DNA of 64,000 nt from Flavobacterium sp. WV_118_3 (GCF_039778605.1 NZ_CP156060.1:2790001-2854000), one strand, 5' to 3'; positions 8,712-16,835 are shown, numbered from the stretch's first letter. Translations and numbers: made by a program. Notes: generated by a model not told the origin, from the sequence alone.

Positions 8712-9171
8712 CCGGAAGTATAAATTGTGTTTTCACCGGAACGCCTCTTTTTATCGCCGGATTGATCTTTGGAAAATCGACCAGACGGTTGTGTAGAATA
8801 CTGTCTATTTTTACTTTATCATAGGCCACACTGTCTTTCGGAAACTGTGGTTCAAATTTGATGGTCGCGTCCGGGAATACGGTTACTTTTACCGCGATGG
8901 TATCAATTTCGGGATATAAAACCGCCAATGTATCGATGTTTAGTTTTTCCTGTATGGTTTGTGTGAGGTATTCGAAAAAACATTGGCGTCGCTGGGTTTC
9001 ATCGGAAATCGCTTCACAGGCATCGATGGTTGGGAAAGCATCCACTTTTTTCCAGTCGATCTTTTTAAGTTCTTTTTGTAGTAGTTCGTCTTCCGATTGT
9101 ACTTTTTTATCAGAAAACTGACAGGAAGTTATCGCCATTACTATAAAGAATAAAAGCCAGTGTTTTTTCAT
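8689..9171 (-). CDS. Lipoprotein with TonB-C-like domain
   Basis: 160 residues. A signal peptide with lipobox (AITSC, Cys17) marks it as a lipoprotein. A short region with paired Cys residues (DACEAISDETQRRQCFFEYL) is followed by a TonB C-terminal-like segment ending in GVPVKTQFILPVILNVEK, a pattern seen in many flavobacterial energy transducer TonB-like proteins. There is no membrane helix and no Pro-rich linker, so it is not a classical TonB. Its 3' end overlaps the convergent glycosyltransferase gene by 23 bases. Function unknown. Confidence 0.65.
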   Translation of the reverse strand: MKKHWLLFFIVMAITSCQFSDKKVQSEDELLQKELKKIDWKKVDAFPTIDACEAISDETQRRQCFFEYLTQTIQEKLNIDTLAVLYPEIDTIAVKVTVFPDATIKFEPQFPKDSVAYDKVKIDSILHNRLVDFPKINPAIKRGVPVKTQFILPVILNVEK

Positions 9172-9262
9172 TTTTTATGTTTCTTAAAACAGGTTTCTAA
9201 ATCCCGCTGTTCTTTCTTACAATGATAAATCGTAACTTTAAGTCGTCAAAAGTACTAAAATT

Positions 9263-9763
9263 ATGGAATACTTCTTACTAATAACGGGTTTGATCTGTAT
9301 GTTGGTTGGGATACTCGGTAGTTTCCTTCCTGTTTTACCCGGGCCACCAATTAGTTGGGTCGGATTGTTATTACTTTACCTGACCAAAGGCATTCCGTTT
9401 AGTTACTGGATTTTGGGTATAACGCTATTTGTAGCGGTTGCTGTCGCCATATTGGACTATGTTATTCCTGCCAAGGGCACCAAAAAATTCGGTGGTAGTC
9501 AATATGGTGTTTGGGGAACCAATATCGGGTTAATCATCGGACTTATCGCTCCTATTCCGCTGGGTTTTATTATCGGACCATTTGTAGGCGCGTTGGTTGG
9601 TGAATTAATTTATGACAGCAAAGACCATCACCGGGCTGTTAAAGCTGCTACCGGTTCTTTTATCGGTTTTCTGGCTTCCACTTTTATCAAGTTTGTGGTT
9701 TGCATGGTTTACCTTGGTCTTTTTCTAGCCAAAGTATGGGATTATCGCCATATCTGGTTTTAA
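9263..9763 (+). CDS. DUF456 family membrane protein
   Basis: 166 residues, at least four membrane segments, Gly/Pro-rich. The N-terminal GSFLPVLPGPPISWVGLL and the central stretch KKFGGSQYGVWGTNIGLIIG are diagnostic of DUF456 (YqgC-like), a conserved small polytopic protein with no established function. Monocistronic; terminated by the inverted repeat at 9775. Confidence 0.9.
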   Translation: MEYFLLITGLICMLVGILGSFLPVLPGPPISWVGLLLLYLTKGIPFSYWILGITLFVAVAVAILDYVIPAKGTKKFGGSQYGVWGTNIGLIIGLIAPIPLGFIIGPFVGALVGELIYDSKDHHRAVKAATGSFIGFLASTFIKFVVCMVYLGLFLAKVWDYRHIWF

Positions 9764-9774
9764 ATTTACTACTA

Positions 9775-9809
9775 AACCTGTCAGGCCTTTGAGACCTGAC
9801 AGGTTTTTA
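9775..9809. terminator. Bidirectional terminator made of a CCTGTCAGG-type palindrome
   Basis: Perfect 11-base arms AACCTGTCAGG / CCTGACAGGTT around a 9-base loop, followed by a T run. It lies between the convergent stops at 9763 and 9807. From memory, closely similar palindromes recur between genes in many Flavobacterium genomes. Confidence 0.75.
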
Positions 9810-11249
9810 ATATTTGGCTATTTTCTGTCTTAAAATTCCTTTGTCCGTATAAATTACCGCCATATATAATGCCGTAGGTAGTTTTTCAACCGATAGGGTT
9901 TGTCCGGATTGTTGTTGTACAACCAATTTACCCCGGCTATCGTATACTTCAATTTTTCCAACCATCGTCCCGTCCGGGACCTGTATGTTAATCGTGTGCT
10001 GTGCCGGGTTTGGATATACGTTTACAATCTGCGTCTTCGGATCGGCAACCGACAGCATATTGGTCTGGTTAATGTATAACTTTGTCAGGGTTCCCAATGG
10101 CGAATTCTGCCCGGTAATTATCAGATCCATATCGTTATCATTATCTATATCTGCAAAAGCCAAGGCACTATTATTCATCCCGATAAAAGGCATATCCGTA
10201 GCCATTGTAAACTCGGCATTTCCGTTATTGATATATAAATCGGCTCGCATATTGGGGTTTCTGTAACCGGTGATCAACACATCTTTTAAGCCGTCGTTAT
10301 TCACATCGGCAAACTTCACATCGCCATATTGTGCTCCGATAAAAGGGGTATTCGCTTTTAATGTAAAGTTTCCGTTTCCGTCGTTCCGGTATAATTTTGC
10401 GACTTTGCCATATAACGGATCTGCACCCATCATCATCAGATCGAAATCACCGTCGTTATCAACATCTTCAAAAACGGCTCCTCCGGTAAAAATCGGTTCA
10501 ATTCCCGGGTTATTTACTTTGGTAAAAACGCCTAATCCGTTGTTTTTATATAAAGCCATTTTGATCTGATTATCTGCTCCATCCATTCCGGTTAGCAGCA
10601 AATCCGGGTCGCCATCACCATCGATATCTGCCATTGCGATGGACGAATACATCAGATTAATTTTGGCGGGTATATTGGCATTGGCTACTGTAAAACTACC
10701 ATTGCCATCGTTAACATACAGATTCGTAACAGCCACTCCTCCTCCTTGCCCGGTCATAATCAGATCCGCATCACCGTCGTTATCAATATCCTGAAACAAA
10801 ACCGCACTCTGACTTACGGCTTCCAAACCCGGATTTGCTATTTCCGAAAACAAGCCGGCTCCGTTGTTTCGGTACAATTTTACTCGGGTTCCGTAGTTTC
10901 CGGCTGGTGTCACCACTTCGGTTATTCCGGTAATGAGTAAATCCTGATCGCCATCCCCATCGATATCGGCAAAAGCGGCAGCACCTTCCCGGATAACCAT
11001 TAAATCGGGATTATCGGATAACGAAAAATTTCCTTGTCCGTCATTCAGATATAAACTGGAACGCAATGCATAACCGCCATCGGCGCCACAAAGCAATAAA
11101 TCCGCATTCCCATCACCATTTACGTCGGCAAAAGCGACCGAGCTATATTGTACATTGATCAGGTTCGGCATTTCCCGGATCGAAAATTCCTGCGCCTGTA
11201 CTATACTGAAGGCAAGCACGAATATATTCAATATGTATTTTTTTATCAT
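9807..11249 (-). CDS. Secreted FG-GAP/VCBS repeat protein with T9SS sorting domain
   Basis: 480 residues. A Sec signal peptide (cleavage likely after VQAQ) is followed by about seven repeats of the FG-GAP/VCBS type, each with an Asp-rich calcium-binding loop (DVNGDGNADLLL, DIDGDGDQDLLI, DVDNDGDFDLMM), forming a probable seven-bladed beta-propeller. The last 75 residues (starting near VYPNPAQHTINI) are a type A T9SS C-terminal sorting domain. The protein is expected on the cell surface or in the medium, attached through T9SS. Ligand unknown. Confidence 0.9.
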   Translation of the reverse strand: MIKKYILNIFVLAFSIVQAQEFSIREMPNLINVQYSSVAFADVNGDGNADLLLCGADGGYALRSSLYLNDGQGNFSLSDNPDLMVIREGAAAFADIDGDGDQDLLITGITEVVTPAGNYGTRVKLYRNNGAGLFSEIANPGLEAVSQSAVLFQDIDNDGDADLIMTGQGGGVAVTNLYVNDGNGSFTVANANIPAKINLMYSSIAMADIDGDGDPDLLLTGMDGADNQIKMALYKNNGLGVFTKVNNPGIEPIFTGGAVFEDVDNDGDFDLMMMGADPLYGKVAKLYRNDGNGNFTLKANTPFIGAQYGDVKFADVNNDGLKDVLITGYRNPNMRADLYINNGNAEFTMATDMPFIGMNNSALAFADIDNDNDMDLIITGQNSPLGTLTKLYINQTNMLSVADPKTQIVNVYPNPAQHTINIQVPDGTMVGKIEVYDSRGKLVVQQQSGQTLSVEKLPTALYMAVIYTDKGILRQKIAKY

Positions 11250-11362
11250 ATTACTACTTTTTTTCTATTCTATATAAAAATAAAAAACATAAAAGCATAA
11301 AAATCAAAATAATACACATTTCAAACAATTATAACAAATTTACCTTTCTATAATAATTTTCA

Positions 11363-12826
11363 TTATATCATTTCAAACCAATGTTGCTCTTCTTCGCTAA
11401 AAAACTCTTTAATTTTCTTTCGGATTCGATAGATCCGTGCCTCCACAGACCGTACCGAAACATCGGTAATAATAGCAATTTCTTTTGTCGAAAATCCCAG
11501 TTTCCGCATGGCTCCTATTTTTAGTTCCTCTTCTTTTAACGATGGCTTTAGTTCCAGTAAACGTTCGTAAAACGGCATTTGTATGATAGCAAACTGTGGC
11601 AGAAATTGCGGATCGTTCTCGACTCCCAACTGTACAACTTTTTCGATTGTTATCTCATCAATATTTTGTACTTGCTTTAAAAAAGTTTCTTTACGCTTTA
11701 ATTCTTGTTCCGTACGTTTCATTGCCAATTGCTCATCCTTCATTTTTTTACAATACCAAAATATGCGTCCCACCAAAAACAGAATAAAGAATATTACAAT
11801 ACACAGACCTGTTACAGTTCCCATTCTACTTTTTTTAAATTGCTGTTCTGTATTTTTAACGACCATTTTTACCGGTATTTCACGAGCAGTTGTTTTGTTT
11901 TTTTCCAGATGATTGCTTATTTTATGACCTTCCAAAAAACATTGCACCGCTTTTTCTTCCTCTCCTGTTTTTTCATACAACATCGATAATCGGTGATAAA
12001 TAAGCGTCTGCAGCTCCTTTTTTTTTAATTGTTTTGCCAGCAATAGTGTTTTTCCGTAATACGCAATTGCGATTTCACTATTCCCTTTGGCTGCTTCGAG
12101 TTTCGCTTTATTTCGGAGAATTTTCATTTTTACTTCGGTACCATCAGTCGATTCTCCCAGAGCTTCTGCTTTTTTAAGATACATCTCCGCCAGATCGTAT
12201 TGTTGTTTTTCCATACATAGCATAGCCATCCCGGAGGCTACCAGCGATCGATCGACATTTTTGACCGGGCCGGTTTTCATTCTACTCAACATATTATCGC
12301 TGTTTTCATAATAAACCAACGCCGAGTCCTGTTTTTCCATTCGCTCATAGTAATGTGCCATATCGCTAAAAACTACTCCTTTTTCATGATACTGCTTATT
12401 TTGGTCCCGAATATCCAACGTAAATCGCATTGCTTTCTGCAACATTTTATACACCTGATATTCGACACCCAACAAACGATAACATTCTGCTTCCATCCGA
12501 CAGGCCTCACACATTATTTCACTGTAATGCTGTCTGCTTGCAATAGCCTCGCTTTTGGCCGCATACTCCAAAGCGGTATCATACTGCTCCAATGACAACA
12601 AACCTTTTCCTGTTAACAGCAGGCTATTCGCCATTCCTTTTTTATAATTGATTTCCTTTGAATAATTATAACACTTAAAACTTGCTGGCAATACCTTATC
12701 CGGTTCTTTACCGACCATCTGATCGATATCTTGTATCATTTGATCAATTTGCAACTCGGTATAGCGCTGTGCAAAAACTGAACCGGATAGCAGTATTATC
12801 ATACTGTATAAAAAAATCTTTTCCAT
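11363..12826 (-). CDS. TPR-repeat membrane regulator with LuxR-type HTH
   Basis: 487 residues from the ATG at 12826, where a signal-peptide-like start (MEKIFLYSMIILLSGSVFAQ) begins; an in-frame ATG at 12856 would overlap the previous gene. About six TPR-like repeats (residues 40-320) are followed by one membrane helix (TGLCIVIFFILFLVG), a coiled coil and a C-terminal helix-turn-helix (LGFSTKEIAIITDVSVRSVEARIYRIRKK). This is a one-component regulator with periplasmic TPRs and cytoplasmic HTH, common in Bacteroidota. It sits 11 bases downstream of a paralogue of the same design. Confidence 0.8.
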   Translation of the reverse strand: MEKIFLYSMIILLSGSVFAQRYTELQIDQMIQDIDQMVGKEPDKVLPASFKCYNYSKEINYKKGMANSLLLTGKGLLSLEQYDTALEYAAKSEAIASRQHYSEIMCEACRMEAECYRLLGVEYQVYKMLQKAMRFTLDIRDQNKQYHEKGVVFSDMAHYYERMEKQDSALVYYENSDNMLSRMKTGPVKNVDRSLVASGMAMLCMEKQQYDLAEMYLKKAEALGESTDGTEVKMKILRNKAKLEAAKGNSEIAIAYYGKTLLLAKQLKKKELQTLIYHRLSMLYEKTGEEEKAVQCFLEGHKISNHLEKNKTTAREIPVKMVVKNTEQQFKKSRMGTVTGLCIVIFFILFLVGRIFWYCKKMKDEQLAMKRTEQELKRKETFLKQVQNIDEITIEKVVQLGVENDPQFLPQFAIIQMPFYERLLELKPSLKEEELKIGAMRKLGFSTKEIAIITDVSVRSVEARIYRIRKKIKEFFSEEEQHWFEMI

Positions 12827-12837
12827 TGTCCTCCCTT

Positions 12838-14304
12838 TTAAAATTCCTGAAACCACTCATAAATATTCTTATCCTTTGGAATATTAAATTTCTTCCGTAA
12901 CCTGTATTTTCTGGATTCTACTGCCCGAATCGTACTTTTTGTATATTCGGCCATTTGTATCGTAGTATAATTTAATCTGATCAAGGCACAAAACTTCATA
13001 TCATTGCCCGTTTCCGAATTATATACCAACAAACGGTCGTAAAAATCCGGATAGAGTTTTTTAAACTCGATCAGAAAGGCCGGATTCCCTTCTTTCACCA
13101 GTCGTCTCAGTGTTACTGTCGTGCCAACCTCGAGATTATTCTTCTTTTTTATCTGGTTCAGATTACTTTCGTTTTTTTGCAATCGCCCTTCTATTGCTAT
13201 TTTCTCTTCCAGCAGTATTATAAATTTTTTGTGATCCCGGAACAATTTTGTAGTGCCCACCAGAATAATGAGTATACAAAGCAACAGTATCAAAAAATAT
13301 ACTAACGAACGTTCCCTTATTTCCTGTTGTTTTTCTTTTTCAAAAAAACGCAGGGCCACACTGGCATCTTTTCGATACATTTGATGAAGACTATCGCTAT
13401 ACAATATGTATTGTTGCCGGTAATATCGGCAACTGTCTGTTTTTTTTAAGTTCTGACAAACTCTAAACAGTTCATAATACAACTCTTTTTTACAGGTTAT
13501 TTTACGTTCCCGCTTTACGATATCCAGTGCTTTCTGAAAATATTGTTTTGCCTCATCTATTTTTCCTTCCGTATTACTTTCTATCCCTTTGTTATAATAA
13601 AAGTCTGTTTTTCCCAAATTATTTTTCAGCTGACCTGAATACAATGCCGCTGTTTTTAAATACTGTCGTGCTTTAGCCGGATGTCGCTGTTTTCGGTAAA
13701 AAGATGCGATTTTCACCAATACCCAAAAAGTATATTGCGGTTTGAGCGGATCCGAATCTTTCATTTTCTGAAATAACTGTAAACCTTTCTGATAATATTC
13801 GATGGCTAGATGCGACGTAACATTACGTTCGGCATAATTAGTTCCCATATCTGTATATACAGCTCCCAGCAACGGTATGTTTTTGTCGCCTTTTAGTTTT
13901 AAAGCATAAGTCAACGCTTCCTGCAGTGTTTTATCGGCTTCTTCATAAAAACCCATCCGAATGAGGCTCCTGGCCTTAATTCGCTTTAATTTCACACTGC
14001 CATCACCCTTCAGAAAAGGCTCTTTTTTTTCTGCTTTAGCAGCAAATAACAGGGCTTGTGCATCGTTTCCATTTCTGATATAATGCTCGCAAATCCACAA
14101 TGTTCCCTTTAAAATCCCAGGATTATAAGCGGTTTGTTCGGCATAAGTAATTGCCTTTATAGCCGCGGTAAATGCCTGTGGCGATGCGATGGCATCCAAG
14201 CGTATTGCTTTTTGAAATAAACTATCGAATTCCGCCTGTTTAGACTGACTATATACCAACGGCAAAATCCCGAGTAATCCTAAAAAGAAAAGGCTATATT
14301 TCAT
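12838..14304 (-). CDS. TPR-repeat membrane regulator with LuxR-type HTH (paralogue)
   Basis: 488 residues with the same architecture as the following gene: signal peptide, TPR repeats (about 35-315), one membrane helix (VYFLILLLCILIILVGTT), a coiled coil and a C-terminal HTH (LNYTTIQMAEYTKSTIRAVESRKYRLRKKF). Sequence identity to the neighbour appears modest, so the duplication is old. First gene of the pair; an 11-base-arm inverted repeat lies 35-60 bases upstream of its start and may be its binding site. The FG-GAP secreted protein downstream on the same strand is a possible target, but this is inference. Confidence 0.8.
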   Translation of the reverse strand: MKYSLFFLGLLGILPLVYSQSKQAEFDSLFQKAIRLDAIASPQAFTAAIKAITYAEQTAYNPGILKGTLWICEHYIRNGNDAQALLFAAKAEKKEPFLKGDGSVKLKRIKARSLIRMGFYEEADKTLQEALTYALKLKGDKNIPLLGAVYTDMGTNYAERNVTSHLAIEYYQKGLQLFQKMKDSDPLKPQYTFWVLVKIASFYRKQRHPAKARQYLKTAALYSGQLKNNLGKTDFYYNKGIESNTEGKIDEAKQYFQKALDIVKRERKITCKKELYYELFRVCQNLKKTDSCRYYRQQYILYSDSLHQMYRKDASVALRFFEKEKQQEIRERSLVYFLILLLCILIILVGTTKLFRDHKKFIILLEEKIAIEGRLQKNESNLNQIKKKNNLEVGTTVTLRRLVKEGNPAFLIEFKKLYPDFYDRLLVYNSETGNDMKFCALIRLNYTTIQMAEYTKSTIRAVESRKYRLRKKFNIPKDKNIYEWFQEF

Positions 14305-14338
14305 ACAAGATCATTCCTAATTTTTTATAACACATAAC

Positions 14339-14364
14339 AATAACTTCGACAAATCGAAGTTATT
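14339..14364. promoter_or_regulatory. Perfect inverted repeat upstream of the TPR-HTH regulators
   Basis: Arms AATAACTTCGA and TCGAAGTTATT (11 bases each) around a CAAA loop, 35-60 bases before the ATG at 14304. No T-run follows on the minus strand, so an operator is more likely than a terminator. Confidence 0.5.
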
Positions 14365-14711
14365 TTGAAATTTATTGAGGGGAGGTGTTATTAAATCTAA
14401 TTCCTTTTTTTAGGAAATACGGAGAAAATGTTCAATGCCATTATTTAGCCAGTAGGCCTTATAAATGTAAGCGTTATTCTCTATAGTTTCGGCCTACATT
14501 AAAAGATAAACATCCAACATTTCAAGTACAAAAATACAATTTTAAAACATATACACTATATATATGTTATTTTTTTACATATAAAAACAATAAAAAAACA
14601 TTTTGTTTTTTTTAGCTGCGTGCTTTCCAAAATTAAAACCATAAGGACACACTTTTACTGTGCTACAAAATATTTATCCTATACCACAGCGATTTTAAAA
14701 CACGCTTTTGA
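14365..14711. other. AT-rich non-coding region
   Basis: No convincing coding frame. It contains a GTAGGCC / GGCCTAC inverted repeat (14452-14458 and 14491-14497) with a 32-base loop, and a TA-rich tract around 14540-14620. Possibly regulatory for the regulator pair; otherwise nothing recognised. Confidence 0.4.
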
Positions 14712-14900
14712 TTAGCTTTCTTCCAACAGCTTGGTAATCGCTTTACTAAGATTATTATACTCTTTTCTCAATTGATCAGCCGTTAAGTTCTTTCGATCGC
14801 CTCGTAAACACTGACGAATATAATATCCTGTAAATCCATATTTCTCTGAAAGCCTGTTAATTACAAGAACATTATACTTGTTATACTTATTTTTTTTCAT
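14712..14900 (-). CDS. Small basic protein, possible HTH
   Basis: 62 residues, Lys/Asn/Tyr-rich. The middle (LSEKYGFTGYYIRQCLRGDRK) reads like a helix-turn-helix: a short helix, a turn at GFTG and a recognition-like helix rich in Arg. The end is amphipathic (LRKEYNNLSKAITKLLE). I do not recognise a named family. Similar short proteins occur in Bacteroidota near repressor genes. It is isolated between two long AT-rich spacers, upstream of and divergent from the S24-type repressor. Coding status is likely but not certain. Confidence 0.5.
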   Translation of the reverse strand: MKKNKYNKYNVLVINRLSEKYGFTGYYIRQCLRGDRKNLTADQLRKEYNNLSKAITKLLEES

Positions 14901-15202
14901 AACTTTGTATATTGATTTTTTGTTTTATACAGAAATGCCCATACACTAACTTCATTCTAAATATAGCAAAAATATTCTAACAAAAAAAGAACATTGTTTG
15001 AGAAAATCTTTTAATTGCGAAGTCAATACAGCCCAATAAAGAAACAATCCGATATTACATCTTTTCTGTTCCTATCGCCATTAAACAAAATACCCGTTTA
15101 CAACAGAAAACCCTATCCGGATTAAAACTTCAATATGTGCAACCACAAAACAATCATATAATACAATCGCTATAGCTACTACTTCATTCATTTAACATAT
15201 GA
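14901..15202. other. AT-rich non-coding spacer
   Basis: No coding frame seen. Holds the upstream sequences of the 62-residue gene on the left and leads into the operator region at 15203-15320 on the right. Confidence 0.4.
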
Positions 15203-15219
15203 GTTTCAAAAAAAGAAAC
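15203..15219. promoter_or_regulatory. Operator-like repeat 1 of the S24 repressor
   Basis: GTTTC-N7-GAAAC inverted repeat (spacer of seven A). Same arms and same spacing as the repeat at 15298-15320. Confidence 0.5.
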
Positions 15220-15297
15220 CGCAACAGCAACCTTATCTAAAAATCAAACCACCGCAAATAATTTTATTTTTTTTTTATAACTTTACATATCAACTTC

Positions 15298-15320
15298 TTA
15301 GTTTCAAATAAGGAAACTAA
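15298..15320. promoter_or_regulatory. Operator-like repeat 2 of the S24 repressor
   Basis: TTAGTTTC-N7-GAAACTAA, perfect 8-base arms, 59 bases before the repressor ATG and just after a TAACTTTA sequence resembling a -7 element. Fits autorepression. A 13-base half-site copy (TTAGTTTCAAATA) recurs at 16185-16197. Confidence 0.55.
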
Positions 15321-15378
15321 AACCCAAGTTACCCACTCCAAAAAGCTACAACCTAACACTAAACCTAATATTATACAT

Positions 15379-16095
15379 ATGAAGCCTATAGAACGTGTCA
15401 AAGAAATAATCCGATATTACGGTTTATCCATCAGTGCTTTTGAAAAGAAAATCCATATGTCCAACAACTCTATTCAGACTGCTATCAAACGAACTGCCAG
15501 TATGAAAGACGAGACTTTGATTCATATCCTGACGACTTTTCCCGATATTTCACCCGAATGGCTATTACTCGGTAACGGAAAAATGTTCCGAAAAGACAAT
15601 GTGTACGAGAACACTAATTCCAACTCTGCCGCAAACGAAAACCGTGATACTTATCCCACAGTGGAAAACAATATCAATTTCGACTGTGTATCCTTTAAAA
15701 ACACCGCTTTAATCCCGTTGATTACCGAAACGGCTTTTTCCAAGATTAAATATAAAGCTCTGATCACCACTGATCACGTTCTTGAAAAATATCACGTCCC
15801 AACTTTTAAAGATGTCGACTTTCTGGTTAGCGTAAAAGGAAATTCCATGAGTCCAAAATACAATAGCGGTGATCTGGTTGCCTGCAAAAGAGTCCCAATG
15901 GACAGTTTCCTGCAATGGAATCACATTTATATTATAAGCACAACACAAGGATTATTAATCAGACGGGTTCTCGAAGGAAAAGATGAAGACCACATTTTGA
16001 TCGTTTCCGAAAATCCGGAATTCCTGCCTTTTCAATTACACAGGAAGGAAATAAATGCTATTGCCATCGCCACCGGTGTTATCCATACGGAGTAA
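15379..16095 (+). CDS. XRE-type repressor with S24/LexA-like C-terminal domain
   Basis: 238 residues. The N-terminal 65 residues form an HTH typical of Bacteroidota phage-type repressors (VKEIIRYYGLSISAFEKKI ... PEWLLLGNGKMF). The C-terminal half is an S24 peptidase-like domain with the serine motif VKGNSMSPKYNSGDLV. The position of the general-base Lys (VKR/VKK in LexA and UmuD) reads LLIRRV, Arg instead of Lys, so self-cleavage is doubtful. Two GTTTC-N7-GAAAC repeats upstream fit autoregulation. No other phage genes lie nearby, so it may be a domesticated or remnant regulator. Confidence 0.8.
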   Translation: MKPIERVKEIIRYYGLSISAFEKKIHMSNNSIQTAIKRTASMKDETLIHILTTFPDISPEWLLLGNGKMFRKDNVYENTNSNSAANENRDTYPTVENNINFDCVSFKNTALIPLITETAFSKIKYKALITTDHVLEKYHVPTFKDVDFLVSVKGNSMSPKYNSGDLVACKRVPMDSFLQWNHIYIISTTQGLLIRRVLEGKDEDHILIVSENPEFLPFQLHRKEINAIAIATGVIHTE

Positions 16096-16124
16096 CAGTT
16101 GCAAAAAATGAAACAATATCAAAT

Positions 16125-16186
16125 AAAAAAGCCTCCAAATAGTGTCTAACTTTTTGGGGGCAGTTCAAAATAAAAGGCTTCTTTTT
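16125..16186 (+). terminator. Terminator with long loop after the repressor gene
   Basis: A-run plus AAGCCT (16129-16134) pairs with AGGCTT (16175-16180) followed by a T-run. The 40-base loop contains the IS3-type terminal repeat, as if an insertion end lies inside an older hairpin. Confidence 0.5.
16141..16167. mobile_element. Solo IS3-family-type terminal inverted repeat
   Basis: 27 bases that read, on the minus strand, TGAACTGCCCCCAAAAAG followed by TTAGACACT. This is the classic end of IS3/IS150-group elements (starting TGAACTG, ending GACACT). No transposase frame or second end is visible within the neighbouring 2 kb, so this is a remnant end or a chance resemblance. Confidence 0.45.
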
Positions 16187-16361
16187 AGTTTCAAATACTT
16201 TACTATAAACCAATTTCCAATCGGATGCACGTGAAGTGAACTCACTACCTCCCTCTAAATGATATACTTCAAACGTTCATCCGGATTCATCATAACCTCT
16301 TTATAAACATCCAAGTGATCCGAATCAATGATACAAACGTAATACATCAAATAAAAGATAC

Positions 16362-16396
16362 AAAAAAAGCTTCCCGATATGAGAAGCTTCTTTTTT
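16362..16396 (-). terminator. Terminator of the first tRNA-Asp gene
   Basis: On the minus strand GAAGCTTC and GAAGCTTT-type arms form a stem immediately after the CCA end, followed by a run of seven T. Confidence 0.7.
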
Positions 16397-16398
16397 AC

Positions 16399-16475
16399 TG
16401 GCGGTCTGGACGGGACTCGAACCCGCGACCCCATGCGTGACAGGCATGTATTCTAACCAACTGAACTACCAAACC
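16399..16475 (-). tRNA. tRNA-Asp (GUC), copy 1
   Basis: 77 nt including an encoded CCA. The acceptor stem pairs GGTTTGG with CCAGACC (one G-T pair), discriminator G; the D-arm contains AGTTGGTTA; the anticodon loop CTGTCAC gives anticodon GTC; T-loop TTCGAGT. Own promoter and terminator, so transcribed singly. Confidence 0.95.
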
Positions 16476-16493
16476 AGTGCTTTATTGCGGTTG

Positions 16494-16501
16494 CAAATAT
16501 A
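16494..16501 (-). promoter_or_regulatory. -7 element of tRNA-Asp copy 1
   Basis: TATATTTG (TAnnTTTG) on the minus strand, 18 bases before the mature 5' end. Confidence 0.65.
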
Positions 16502-16722
16502 GAACGTTTTTAATGATTTGCAAACATTTTTTAAAGAAAAAATCATGTTTTTTATAACTCCCTGAACACCAGTATTTATAATAACTGAGACTTACAAAAT
16601 CAAAAAAGCCCTCCCGAATCTGAGCACTCAGAAACATAGGAAAGCTTTTCATTGGTCTAACTACTAAACCTGGTACTTGCGTACCTAAACAACACAACTA
16701 ATCTTAAATATTTTAAGAGGGC

Positions 16723-16756
16723 AAAAAAGCCTTTCTCTTCGAAAGGCTTCCTCTTT
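16723..16756 (-). terminator. Terminator of the second tRNA-Asp gene
   Basis: GCCTTTC / GAAAGGC stem with TCTTC loop, six A on the plus strand giving a T-run in the transcript. Different sequence from the copy-1 terminator. Confidence 0.65.
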
Positions 16757-16758
16757 AC

Positions 16759-16835
16759 TGGCGGTCTGGACGGGACTCGAACCCGCGACCCCATGCGTGA
16801 CAGGCATGTATTCTAACCAACTGAACTACCAAACC
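16759..16835 (-). tRNA. tRNA-Asp (GUC), copy 2
   Basis: Base-for-base identical to copy 1, 360 bases away, with its own identical -7 element and a separate terminator. Confidence 0.95.

Larger units (their letters stand above)
16394..16501. repeat. 108-bp direct repeat, copy 1 (tRNA-Asp with promoter)
   Basis: Identical to 16754-16861; covers the tRNA, its leader and its -7 element. Period 360 bases. Confidence 0.9.

Noticed and set aside
14339-16197. Prophage or integrative element around the S24-type repressor
   Set aside because: Only a repressor, a small protein, operators and a solo IS end are present; no integrase, attachment duplication or structural genes.
16482-16697. 71-codon minus-strand frame between the two tRNA-Asp genes
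   Set aside because: Its end runs through the tRNA leader and promoter repeat, its composition is unlike neighbouring proteins, and it has no recognisable domain; probably chance.
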